NCBI GenBank assembly: GCA_964650975.1
Contig: CAZYWA010000390.1
Coordinates: 1 to 7,781 of the forward strand
Direction: 5' to 3'
From: CAZYWA01 sp964650975 [NCBI: uncultured bacterium]
Lineage (GTDB): Bacteria; JADJOY01
DNA: 7,781 nt
Below are positions 1 through 6,133 of the stretch, piece after piece (positions within the stretch are counted from its first letter, which is position 1; every line of letters starts with the position of its first letter). Under the pieces are notes generated by a model. The model saw nothing but the letters and a program-made list of their open reading frames with translations. It made no database searches and was not told where the DNA came from. The position numbers and the translations under genes were made by a program.

Positions 1-1019
1 ACCGGGTCGGGTGGACCGTGGCGCAGATCGAGGAACATCTCGATCGCTACGCCCAGTCCGTTCACATCCGCACTACGGCGGCCGTCCGGGCCGAGCACGG
101 GAAAACTCTCGAATTCGGGCAGGTCGGGGAGCTTGGTGACGGCCAAGCAGGGTGGAAGATCCAGCTGCTCGAGCCGCGCGCACACTGAGATGCCGGCGGC
201 GTCGTTGTCGAGGACCACGAGCACACGTCGCTGAATCCCGACCTTCGCAAGACCCTGAACGAACTTTAAGAGATTGCCAGTGCCGGTGAAAGGGTAGTGC
301 TCCTTCATGTCAATGAACTCGAAGAAGTCAGCCACCTCGGGAGCCACGAGGCGTAGGGATTTCTGAAGGATCGTGGAGTCTGAGCTTCCTTCGGTGACCA
401 CGAGGTACCGGTCTCGCGCAGCGAGCGGGCGCCAGACATCGGCCGGATCGAGCCAACCGCCCTCAACAATGTCGGCGTAGCGCCAGATGACCTTCCGATC
501 GTGGTTCGACGGGTTCTCGGCGAGGAGGCGGAGGACGATGTACGGATCGAGATTGGCTAGGAACTCACCATCATCGCGCGTGAGATCGCGTAGCCGTGGC
601 AGGGCGCTGCAAGTTGCACGGTCGGAGAGTAGCGCCTGAAGGGGATACTCGCCGAAGTCGAAGTGGGCCGGGTCATCCGCCGGGAGTCGCACGGAATCCA
701 GGTCGACTGCGGCCAGGCCGGATCGGAGATCCTCGAACGCAAGACGGACATCCAGGCCGTGCCGTGCGGCCGCAGTCAGCTCTGCCTTGTAGAGTTCCTC
801 ACACATGGCCAGCGTGTAACCCATGAGTTCGAGTCTCGGCAGAACCGAGCGGAGCGGCCGTGCGAGGGCCTCCTTGTGCTCGACCACTTCGTCGGCGTAG
901 TAGTACGGCTCAACGCTGTGGTCGTCTGGTCCGAAGAGCGGCGAGTGATCCCGGGCGAACTCGTTCTTCCCCCAATCCACTTCAAACTGCTCGACGCCCA
1001 GCGTAACTATCGATCCCAT
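1..1019 (-). CDS. HEPN/Toprim-type putative nuclease, 3' end missing
   Basis: At least 339 codons read without a stop from ATG at 1019 to the window edge, so the C-terminus is missing. The N-terminus (residues 1-70: MGSIVTLGVEQFEVDWGKN, a PYYYADEVVE segment, then RPLRSVLPRLELMGYTL) matches what I remember of the HEPN/Toprim N-terminal domain family. Residues 204-275 hold a Toprim core: a strand ending in the acidic motif VVTEGSSD (E210), then FTGTGNL (244-250), then RVLVVLDNDAAG with the metal-binding pair D271 and D273. Toprim domains bind Mg2+ and cut or join nucleic acid; HEPN domains are often RNases. Proteins of this family are predicted parts of anti-phage or other conflict systems, probably cytosolic. 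I could not place a clear HEPN R-x4-6-H motif, so RNase activity is not shown. The start overlaps the stop of the upstream small gene by 13 bases, which suggests coupled translation. The ribosome binding site is weak (GGTAGG just upstream). Family call fairly sure; function inferred. Confidence 0.85.
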   Translation of the reverse strand, partial: MGSIVTLGVEQFEVDWGKNEFARDHSPLFGPDDHSVEPYYYADEVVEHKEALARPLRSVLPRLELMGYTLAMCEELYKAELTAAARHGLDVRLAFEDLRSGLAAVDLDSVRLPADDPAHFDFGEYPLQALLSDRATCSALPRLRDLTRDDGEFLANLDPYIVLRLLAENPSNHDRKVIWRYADIVEGGWLDPADVWRPLAARDRYLVVTEGSSDSTILQKSLRLVAPEVADFFEFIDMKEHYPFTGTGNLLKFVQGLAKVGIQRRVLVVLDNDAAGISVCARLEQLDLPPCLAVTKLPDLPEFESFPVLGPDGRRSADVNGLGVAIEMFLDLRHGPPDP

Positions 1020-1352
1020 GGCCTACCATCTGGATCACTCGACGACCGGTAAACTCGCTTGAGCCTGCGTCTGGCGGCACGGTTCAACCTGTCAAGGCTC
1101 GGGACGATCCAGCCGGCCTCTATCAGGTCTGTGTGGATCGTCGCCGCAGGCTCCGTGGCGGTCCATGCACACGTATCCGCCGACTCGAACCCGTTCTGCC
1201 AGATGAAGACGGGGTCGGCGGCGCGGGCGATCACGGCGGGAGCAACCATCGCCACGGCGAGCGATACCCGGGCGAAGTGGCGCCGGGTCGGACCGTAGCC
1301 TCGCAGCAGCTCCTCCGCGCTCGTCGGCGGCTTGTAGTTCGGGGGTGGGCAT
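1007..1352 (-). CDS. Small exported protein with NGFES motif; one apparent frameshift
   Basis: The C-terminal frame is open and ends at 1007, but its only upstream ATG (1477) lies inside the preceding gene and gives an unlikely N-terminus. If one base is removed from the run of five identical bases at 1341-1345, ATG at 1352 joins that frame and gives a coherent 114-residue protein. Residues 22-45 then look like an export signal: PTRRHFARVSLA is Tat-like (paired Arg, then Phe), followed by a hydrophobic stretch ending AVIARA, with probable cleavage near residue 44. Directly after comes FIWQNGFESADTCAWT (49-64), a motif common at the start of secreted or lipid-anchored proteins of GC-rich Gram-negatives. 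The last 45 residues are basic and unrecognised. The gene starts 75 bases after the membrane protein's stop and overlaps the HEPN/Toprim start. The frameshift may be a sequencing error, slippage at the homopolymer, or real decay. Function unknown. Confidence 0.55.
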
Positions 1353-1427
1353 GGCGCGAGCCTATCCGTCTCCAGCCCGCGCGTCCGGGAGGCATCCCCG
1401 CGTGGCCCCCGGGGTGGCGATCCGTCT

Positions 1428-2597
1428 CTAATCGATCCCAAGCCAATGTCCGAGCTGGAAGAGTCGAACGGCGGCAAGCATCCCGCCCAGGGCCAAACCG
1501 ATCTTGACCGCCAACTCCCACCAATTCGGCCCGATGATAGTCACCGTCGGATCCGAGGCTGGAAGGCCCACCCTAGCGGCGCCTGTCGCCAGTCCGCACG
1601 TCTCAAGTTCCGAGAAATAGTCGGCGCGCACCCGCAGCACGCAACGAACTGCCCGCGCGATTACTAGTGCCACCACCGAAAGACTCGCCGCGTACGACCA
1701 AGCGTACTCAAGGCTCGACCCCCCGCCCCCCGCCGCTATCCCCCACCACACTATGCAAGCAGCCGCGAGCAGCAGCGCGCCCAGGACGATCCACTTGTCC
1801 AAGAAACGCAGATACTGGCCCACGCTCCTTTGGCTATCCTGAAACTTTGGACAAAGGCCAGTGTCCGTTAAACACCAGGCGACAGCGAGCGGGACCGCAT
1901 AAAGTGATGAGCGCAAGAAAGCATCGACTACGACGTACGGACTGAAGACGGGATCAACGCAGAAGCTATTCCAAGAGAACCAATCCTTCCTTTCCCCCGC
2001 GAGGACGGATGTCCAAACGAATCGCCCCACGTCATTTATCCAGATGCCAGCTGTAATCACTGCATGAACAGAACTGGGCCCCCAACGGTTCGACGCCGAC
2101 GTCGGCTCAGCCTCGAACGGCTTGATCAAGCCGGCGTCAACTCCGTCGGTGATGAGTAGGTTCCCCAGAAATAGTCCCATCACTACTGCAACGATGATTT
2201 CGATCGCCATCCAAGAGCCCCAGTGCTTCAAAGATTCCCAGGGATATTGGCCAATCCTTTCCTCGACCCGTCGCAATTCTGATTCCGCATCCTGTTCGAT
2301 CCGTAGTGCCTCGGGAAAAGCCACGCACGCGTTGTCGGTTGCGCAGCGCCGCGCCTCTGCCGCCCGGAGCGTAAGATCATGCGCTCGTGTCTCAAGTACC
2401 GTAATCGTCGTCCTAAGAGAGCGGTACTGAGCACGACAGTTGAGCAGAGGACGACACACCTTACTCGCGTCGCCAACCGCAGCCTGGTGCCAATGACCTC
2501 GCGCGATGCCGATCGACACCGCAGCAGATGTGACGAGAGCGAGGCAGGCGACAGCGCTGGTCGCGCGAGCCTGGAGTGCCTTCGGATACGAGATCAT
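1428..2597 (-). CDS. Multi-pass membrane protein, unknown family
   Basis: This is a 389-residue protein with about six predicted membrane segments: residues 11-31, 128-148, 221-243, 269-289, 298-318 and 361-381. Between the first and second (32-127) is a soluble, helix-rich stretch with probable coiled coil (LETRAHDLTLRAAEARR, then EQDAESELRRVEERI). It holds four Cys at 48, 54, 85 and 91, spaced as two C-x5-C pairs that could form disulfides if the loop faces the periplasm. The loop before the third segment is rich in Trp and aromatics (WFSWNSF, 206-212). I do not recognise the family. The start is supported by GGAG five bases upstream of ATG. It begins 62 bases after the small ORF ending at 2660 and is followed by the small exported protein and the HEPN/Toprim gene on the same strand. 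Its place in front of a predicted nuclease would suit a membrane effector or sensor, but that is inference. Its reality as a gene is well supported by length, ribosome site and membrane pattern. Confidence 0.85.
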   Translation of the reverse strand: MISYPKALQARATSAVACLALVTSAAVSIGIARGHWHQAAVGDASKVCRPLLNCRAQYRSLRTTITVLETRAHDLTLRAAEARRCATDNACVAFPEALRIEQDAESELRRVEERIGQYPWESLKHWGSWMAIEIIVAVVMGLFLGNLLITDGVDAGLIKPFEAEPTSASNRWGPSSVHAVITAGIWINDVGRFVWTSVLAGERKDWFSWNSFCVDPVFSPYVVVDAFLRSSLYAVPLAVAWCLTDTGLCPKFQDSQRSVGQYLRFLDKWIVLGALLLAAACIVWWGIAAGGGGSSLEYAWSYAASLSVVALVIARAVRCVLRVRADYFSELETCGLATGAARVGLPASDPTVTIIGPNWWELAVKIGLALGGMLAAVRLFQLGHWLGID

Positions 2598-2602
2598 CGA
2601 TG

Positions 2603-2606
2603 CTCC
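2603..2606 (-). promoter_or_regulatory. Ribosome binding site of the membrane protein gene
   Basis: GGAG on the minus strand lies five bases upstream of the ATG at 2597. It selects this start and shows that the membrane gene can be translated independently of the small ORF ending at 2660. Confidence 0.6.
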
Positions 2607-2659
2607 GGCCCAGCCTTCGCTGATGGGCGCATTCCTTCCGGGCTGCCCTCATTCGCCCA

Positions 2660-2746
2660 TCACCGATACCACGTTCTCAACCCTCGTTCGCCCCGCTGGA
2701 CCATCTCGGCCATCTTGGCGCGGTCCTGCCAGGCGGAGAGGTCGAG
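2660..2746 (-). repeat. Duplicated segment, copy A
   Basis: These 87 bases match 4115-4201 in the same orientation without gaps, 75 of 87 bases identical by hand alignment. Both copies end at the TGA stop of a small ORF and lie just behind an enzyme gene. Flanking sequence on both sides is unrelated. No inverted-repeat ends are visible, so it is not an obvious transposon. Confidence 0.8.
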
Positions 2747-2806
2747 ACGTAGGGCAAGGCGTCCAGACAGGTCGAACAGCGGGCGGCCGCTGCACGGGTA
2801 GCTCAT
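2660..2806 (-). CDS. Small ORF (48 aa) with duplicated WQDRAKMAEM...WYR tail
   Basis: The ATG overlaps the stop of the hydrolase gene as ATGA, the usual sign of coupled translation. The protein is 48 residues: MSYPCSGRPLFDLSGRLAL, a short linker, then a helical basic tail SAWQDRAKMAEM(V)QR(G)ERGLR(T)WYR ending at the stop. The tail is 22/25 identical to the end of the ORF at 4115-4315. Of the nine codons that differ in these 25, six differ only synonymously, which argues for selection on the protein. No family recognised. It could be a small helical partner or antitoxin-like protein, or the surviving tail of a once longer gene. An alternative upstream ATG at 2842 would overlap the hydrolase by 40 bases and is less likely. 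Confidence 0.5.
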   Translation of the reverse strand: MSYPCSGRPLFDLSGRLALRLDLSAWQDRAKMAEMVQRGERGLRTWYR

Positions 2807-3690
2807 CCCTGCACAAACTCGGCTATCTGCTCGAAGATCCATCGCCCCTTTCCATAGTCGTACTCATGGCCACCGTCCGGAACCCGGACAAACCGAGCGC
2901 CAGGGATTGCACGGGCGATGGTCTGACCCATGTCGAACGGAACCACAGGATCCGCGTCACCGTGGATTACAAGCGTGGGAACCGTGATGTGGTCCGCTTT
3001 CGAGAACGTGTCGAAGTGCTGCTTGAGAAGCCAGCGTACTGGGAGGAAAGGCGCGACTCTGGCCGCCACGTCAGGGACTGACGTGAACGGCGCCTGGAGG
3101 ACAAGGCGATCGGCGTAGCCGCGGCTCGCCATCTCCGCGGCAACTCCGGTGCCCAGCGAGAATCCCCAGAGCACCGTCCTAGCCTTCGAGATTCCCGAGT
3201 CGTGCAGCCGGTCCATGACGGCGCTCGCATCGGCGTAGAGCCCGAGCTCGTTCGGCGGATAGCCGACGGAGCGACCGTAGCCGCGGTACTCCACCAGAAC
3301 GGCGCCGAGGCCGAGCCGTTGCAATTCGACTCCGATCCACTGATTCGAGCCGACCACCTCGCCGTTCCCATGGAACTGCACGACCACTGGACTGTCGGGG
3401 CTTGGGCTGTTGAACACGAGCGCGTGAACTGGAACGCCGTCGGATGCCGTCAAGTCCAGTTGACGAGCCCCCTCGACCAACGGGTTCGGATCGGACCTTG
3501 GGGCGGGAAACACCAGCCTGTCGGCCTTGACCATCACGAGCGCGACCATCCCCACGTAGATCAACGCGCCGGTTCGCGCGCACCGGATCGCGATGGTGCG
3601 AGCGCTCCATGTTCTCGACGACGGCGAAGTAACCGCGCTGGCCGCCACCTCCTGCTGGCCCCGACCCGTGGGCACACTGTTCACTGTCAT
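2803..3690 (-). CDS. Membrane-anchored alpha/beta hydrolase
   Basis: The 295-residue protein belongs to the alpha/beta hydrolase superfamily, similar in layout to the ABHD13/BEM46-type serine hydrolases. Residues 41-54 form a membrane anchor after a basic N-terminus, so the catalytic domain is probably held at the inner membrane. Visible motifs in order: oxyanion-hole HGNG (107-110), EYRGYGRS (134-141), nucleophile elbow GFSLG with S178 (176-180), acid loop IHGDADPVVP with D247, and PDGGHEYDYG with H275. The triad S178-D247-H275 is complete, so it should be an active esterase, lipase or peptidase; the substrate cannot be read from sequence. Length is normal. The start ATG overlaps the stop of the upstream 127-residue gene as ATGA, and the stop overlaps the next small ORF in the same way, so the three are probably one operon. 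Confidence 0.9.
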   Translation of the reverse strand: MTVNSVPTGRGQQEVAASAVTSPSSRTWSARTIAIRCARTGALIYVGMVALVMVKADRLVFPAPRSDPNPLVEGARQLDLTASDGVPVHALVFNSPSPDSPVVVQFHGNGEVVGSNQWIGVELQRLGLGAVLVEYRGYGRSVGYPPNELGLYADASAVMDRLHDSGISKARTVLWGFSLGTGVAAEMASRGYADRLVLQAPFTSVPDVAARVAPFLPVRWLLKQHFDTFSKADHITVPTLVIHGDADPVVPFDMGQTIARAIPGARFVRVPDGGHEYDYGKGRWIFEQIAEFVQG

Positions 3691-4070
3691 CGAATCCCCA
3701 GCACCCTGAGCTTCTCGCGCAGAAGCTGCGCCTCTGCCTTTGCCTCTGCTGCTCGGCGAGCACCCTCGACCCCAAGCTGTTCCGCCAACGATCGAAGCTG
3801 TTCCGGCAGGTCACGCCGATGCTCAAGGCGTGCCAGGATTCGCCGCACCTGCACCGGGGTGAAGCCTGAAGCGACCGAACGATAGAGTGCGGCGGCATCT
3901 ACCGCCTCACGCGACGCCGCTGTCCGTAGCCGCGACAGGATTCGAGCCTCGAAGGGGCCGTCCCACCAGCCCCGTTGACCGTTCAGCACGTACAGCATCA
4001 TCAACGTGCCGGGGTTGGCTACGATCAGCATCAGCCCTACCGCAAGCACGGCGAAATCCCACCGATCCAT
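3687..4070 (-). CDS. Single-TM helical protein of unknown function
   Basis: This 127-residue protein starts with one membrane segment (about 6-28: FAVLAVGLMLIVANP onward). A basic helical region follows (EARILSRLR, 41-49), then a helix-turn-like stretch SGFTPVQVRRILARLEHR (68-85), and a charged, Ala/Glu/Arg-rich C-terminus (103-124) that probably forms a coiled coil. No family recognised. The 68-85 stretch could be a small three-helix or winged-helix-like element, but this is weak. It is coupled to the hydrolase by an ATGA overlap at 3687-3690, so the two products are probably made in similar amounts and may work together at the inner membrane. The ribosome site before ATG 4070 is poor. A perfect inverted repeat lies 13 bases upstream. 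Confidence 0.7.
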   Translation of the reverse strand: MDRWDFAVLAVGLMLIVANPGTLMMLYVLNGQRGWWDGPFEARILSRLRTAASREAVDAAALYRSVASGFTPVQVRRILARLEHRRDLPEQLRSLAEQLGVEGARRAAEAKAEAQLLREKLRVLGIR

Positions 4071-4083
4071 TGGGCATCAGGCT

Positions 4084-4097
4084 TCGATGGTCATCGA
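4084..4097. promoter_or_regulatory. Perfect 14-bp inverted repeat upstream of the hydrolase operon
   Basis: TCGATG-GT-CATCGA lies 13 bases before the ATG of the 127-residue protein. The position suits an operator or a small hairpin over the leader. Short palindromes arise by chance in GC-rich DNA and no clear promoter boxes flank it, so this is weak. Confidence 0.2.
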
Positions 4098-4114
4098 CGG
4101 CATGGGCACAGCAC

Positions 4115-4201
4115 TCACCGATACCACTTCCTCAGCCCCCGCTCGAGCCGCTGGAACATCTCGGCCATCTTCGCGCGATCCTGCCAGGCGGAGAAGCCGA
4201 G
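4115..4201 (-). repeat. Duplicated segment, copy B
   Basis: This is the second copy of the 87-base segment at 2660-2746, same orientation and no gaps. It sits between the methyltransferase (stop at 4337) and the 127-residue gene (start at 4070). Confidence 0.8.
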
Positions 4202-4315
4202 GATGTTGAGCTCCGAGGTCTGCCCGCGGAGGCGCTCGCTCCGGCCAGGGGCAGGTCTTCCACGAATCGGCGAGGGCGATGGGGCCAAGGTGTGGCGCTT
4301 TTTGGCCCTCGGCAA
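4115..4315 (-). CDS. Small ORF sharing the WQDRAKMAEM...WYR tail
   Basis: This frame has no ATG; a TTG at 4315, 21 bases after the methyltransferase stop, would give 66 residues, and a second TTG at 4288 would give 57. The N-terminal half is basic and Pro-rich and looks unstructured. The last 25 residues, SAWQDRAKMAEM(F)QR(L)ERGLR(K)WYR, form a likely amphipathic helix nearly identical to the end of the small ORF at 2660-2806. The mostly synonymous differences between the copies support this frame at least in its last 25 codons. The true start is unclear. It may be a small protein translated with the methyltransferase, or the tail of a degraded gene. No ribosome site is convincing. Confidence 0.35.
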   Translation of the reverse strand: MPRAKKRHTLAPSPSPIRGRPAPGRSERLRGQTSELNILGFSAWQDRAKMAEMFQRLERGLRKWYR

Positions 4316-4336
4316 CGTCCGGGCGGCGGTGGACGG

Positions 4337-5323
4337 TTACTTCTTCGCCGTGAAGAGCAGGATCACGCCCGTGTCGTCGCGCCTCATCGAGACGGCGTCG
4401 CGAGGGATTCCCGCGTCTGCGAAAATGGAGCGCAACTCGTCCTCGCGGCGCTGGAAGAAGTGGTGCCACCTCACCACCCAATGGTAGTCGAACGTGTCGT
4501 AGCGCGAAGCGTCCTTGAATGGCGCGATGAGGACGCCACCGCGCGAGAGAGAGCCGTAGAGCGCGGCAATCATGGGCACCAGCACCGGCGTTCGGATGTA
4601 GTCGAAGAGCCCGGCACTGTAGATCGTGGTCGGAGTCCCAAATCGGCTCACCACAGCGCGGCTGTCGACCAACTGGGTGGCATCCAACCGATCGAAGTGG
4701 ACCTCGCCGACCGGCGCGCCATCGACGACGGCGCGAGCGCAATCGAGCGCCGCGCTGTCGAGATCGATGCAATGGACCGCTCGCGTGCGTGTAGGCGGAG
4801 GGATTTCGACAAGCTCGCGGCATGGGCCGCACGCCAGGTTCAACCAGATGGCGTCGCCGGTCTCCTCACGCGCACGTTGAGCGAGCGCGCCCGCTAGCAC
4901 ACGAAGGCGTGAACGTACCGCCACCGCGAGCGTTCGCGACAGGAAGTAGCGGTCGAGGTGTCGCGCAAGACCTTGCCCCGTCGGCTCGTTGGCATAGACC
5001 GCTTCGAGCATCTCGAAATCACCGGGGTAACCACGTGGCCACCGGCGCGCGTGACTCATCAAGCGTCCTCTCGCGAGGACTGGTTCCGTGGCGTCGTGGA
5101 ACCAGGCTCTAATCGACCGAAGCGACGACGGTTCGGTGGGCAACTCGTGGGCGTGAAGGAATGCTCCCATCGATTCGAGGCGCGTCTCGACCACCTCGTA
5201 GCTATGCTCGTCCCGCCGCTCACACGCGGCGAGAACATCTATCAACTCGGCTGCCTCGCGGGCTAGGGCGGGGTCCGCGGGCAACTGGTGCACCGGGTCG
5301 GCGACCGACATAGTCTGCGGCAT
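4337..5323 (-). CDS. SAM-dependent methyltransferase, EF/PhcB-like family
   Basis: The 328-residue protein has a helical N-terminal half and a class I methyltransferase domain from about residue 155. Diagnostic blocks are RGYPGDFEMLE (97-107), YANEPTGQGLARHLDRYFL (110-128), the SAM-binding loop LNLACGPCREL (161-171), the ribose-binding acidic end of strand 2, CIDLDSAALDCA (185-196), and TIYSAGLFDYI (233-243). These are the blocks I recall from proteins annotated as extracellular factor (EF) 3-hydroxypalmitic acid methyl ester biosynthesis proteins, the type to which Ralstonia PhcB is compared. The expected reaction would be SAM-dependent methylation of a carboxylate to a volatile or diffusible ester, in the cytosol. 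The substrate here is not known and no sensor kinase or regulator of a Phc-type circuit is visible. The start has GGAG nine bases upstream and a good promoter. It is followed by a small ORF. Family fairly sure; substrate uncertain. Confidence 0.85.
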   Translation of the reverse strand: MPQTMSVADPVHQLPADPALAREAAELIDVLAACERRDEHSYEVVETRLESMGAFLHAHELPTEPSSLRSIRAWFHDATEPVLARGRLMSHARRWPRGYPGDFEMLEAVYANEPTGQGLARHLDRYFLSRTLAVAVRSRLRVLAGALAQRAREETGDAIWLNLACGPCRELVEIPPPTRTRAVHCIDLDSAALDCARAVVDGAPVGEVHFDRLDATQLVDSRAVVSRFGTPTTIYSAGLFDYIRTPVLVPMIAALYGSLSRGGVLIAPFKDASRYDTFDYHWVVRWHHFFQRREDELRSIFADAGIPRDAVSMRRDDTGVILLFTAKK

Positions 5324-5332
5324 CGGCGTAGT

Positions 5333-5336
5333 CTCC
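5333..5336 (-). promoter_or_regulatory. Ribosome binding site of the methyltransferase
   Basis: GGAG on the minus strand lies nine bases before ATG 5323. It favours this start over the in-frame ATG four codons further in. Confidence 0.55.
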
Positions 5337-5350
5337 GTGGTTTCACACCG

Positions 5351-5380
5351 ATTCTACGGATCGTCCCATCGCTCTGGGAA
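5351..5380 (-). promoter_or_regulatory. Sigma-70-type promoter for the methyltransferase
   Basis: On the minus strand TTCCCA (5380-5375) and TAGAAT (5356-5351) are separated by 18 bases. The -10 box matches five of six consensus positions; the -35 box is weaker. The predicted start near 5344 leaves a leader of about 20 bases that includes the GGAG ribosome site. Confidence 0.5.
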
Positions 5381-6066
5381 GGGCGAGGGAACACTGCGGT
5401 GCCCAGCCCTCGCTGCGCCAGCGGCCGGCCGTCCCGCCCATCTGCCGGCTCCGGAGCCGCTCTCATCGAGCGCCGCCGGCCCTCCTCACCTCACCCCCTC
5501 CCGCCCAAGCCGGCGCAGCGCGATGGCCCGGCGAGCAGCCGCCCGCGGCGCAGCGAGCCGTCCTGCATTTCTACGCGCATTCCAACGCCTCGCATTCGGT
5601 GCGCGGGGAGCGCGACGATCCTGGAGAGTGCCGGCGCGAGCTGGAAACGCCGGCCCTCGTCGGAATTGGAGGGGGAGAGTCGACGCCGCCAGTCGCGCCG
5701 GCATCCCAGTAGACGGCCGCAACGCGCGCGGTATTCAGATCGGACGCACCGGCGTGAGGCCGCCTGGACTCGCACGCAGAGATCAACTCGACGGTAGCGA
5801 GTCGTGGTCCCTCACCACCGCTTCGCGCTCGAACAGACGCTCCGTGGAACGCGGGGAGCTCGGCGCCGTCGTTACATCACGCCCCGCCAGATGAACCCGT
5901 GCCAGCAGCGCGCCTCCGAGGACGCGCCATTCCGGCCCAAATTCTTCCGCGTCCGCCCGCGACCCTATGCCCAGGTAGCGGCCCCCCTGCGGAAATCGCG
6001 TCCTGGGATCCGGAAGCCCAGGCGTAGTGCCGTCGGCGGCTCGCGAAATCGACGCCTGCGCCTGCG
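5381..6066. other. Gap of about 690 bases with no supported gene
   Basis: Open frames exist on both strands but all are Arg/Pro/Ala-rich, short and without recognisable motifs, as expected by chance in very GC-rich sequence. Several hairpins are present: the two described near 5383-5459, and CCTGGG/CCCAGG around a nine-base loop at 6002-6022. No tRNA, CRISPR repeats or transposase motifs were seen. A minus-strand frame around 5812-5965 reads plausibly (EFGPEWRVLGGALLARVHLAGR) but I cannot assign it. The stretch directly follows a dead integrase, so it may be degraded mobile-element DNA. Confidence 0.5.
5383..5413. repeat. Inverted repeat just upstream of the methyltransferase promoter
   Basis: GCGAGGG (5383-5389) and CCCTCGC (5407-5413) form seven paired bases around a 17-base loop, which itself contains CAC-TGCG-GTG. 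It ends two bases from the -35 box, so it could bind a regulator or act as a hairpin that stops upstream transcription. There is no T-run. A separate perfect palindrome, CGGCTCCGGAGCCG, lies at 5446-5459. Confidence 0.3.
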
Positions 6067-6117
6067 CTACGTCACCACCGTCACCGCCGCATTGTCCTCG
6101 AAGACATTGGCCCGCCG

Positions 6118-6133
6118 GATGTAGCGATGTAGC
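6118..6133 (-). repeat. 8-bp tandem duplication in the integrase remnant
   Basis: GCTACATC occurs twice head to tail on the minus strand and covers the catalytic Tyr codon. It adds eight bases and breaks the reading frame; deleting one copy restores the conserved C-terminus. Confidence 0.9.

Noticed and set aside
663-1052. Plus-strand frame opposite the HEPN/Toprim N-terminus
   Set aside because: The minus-strand frame there carries the conserved family block; the plus frame is a shadow.
2660-4201. The 87-base repeats as integron attC sites
   Set aside because: Short accessory genes in one orientation each followed by a similar sequence suggested a cassette array. The repeats show no terminal inverted symmetry and no paired RYYYAAC/GTTRRRY core sites, and they read as protein.
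4077-4832. Minus-strand open frame of 251 residues in another frame of the methyltransferase
   Set aside because: It overlaps the recognised methyltransferase frame almost entirely and is extremely Arg-rich.
3887-4897. Plus-strand open frame of 336 residues
   Set aside because: It lies antisense to the methyltransferase and the 127-residue gene, whose motifs are clear. Its product is Arg/Pro/Ala-rich with no motif, the usual result of GC-rich codon bias on the opposite strand.
5337-5894. Plus-strand frame of 185 residues in the gap
   Set aside because: It has low-complexity Arg/Ala/Pro composition and no ribosome site or motif, and it begins inside the methyltransferase promoter region.
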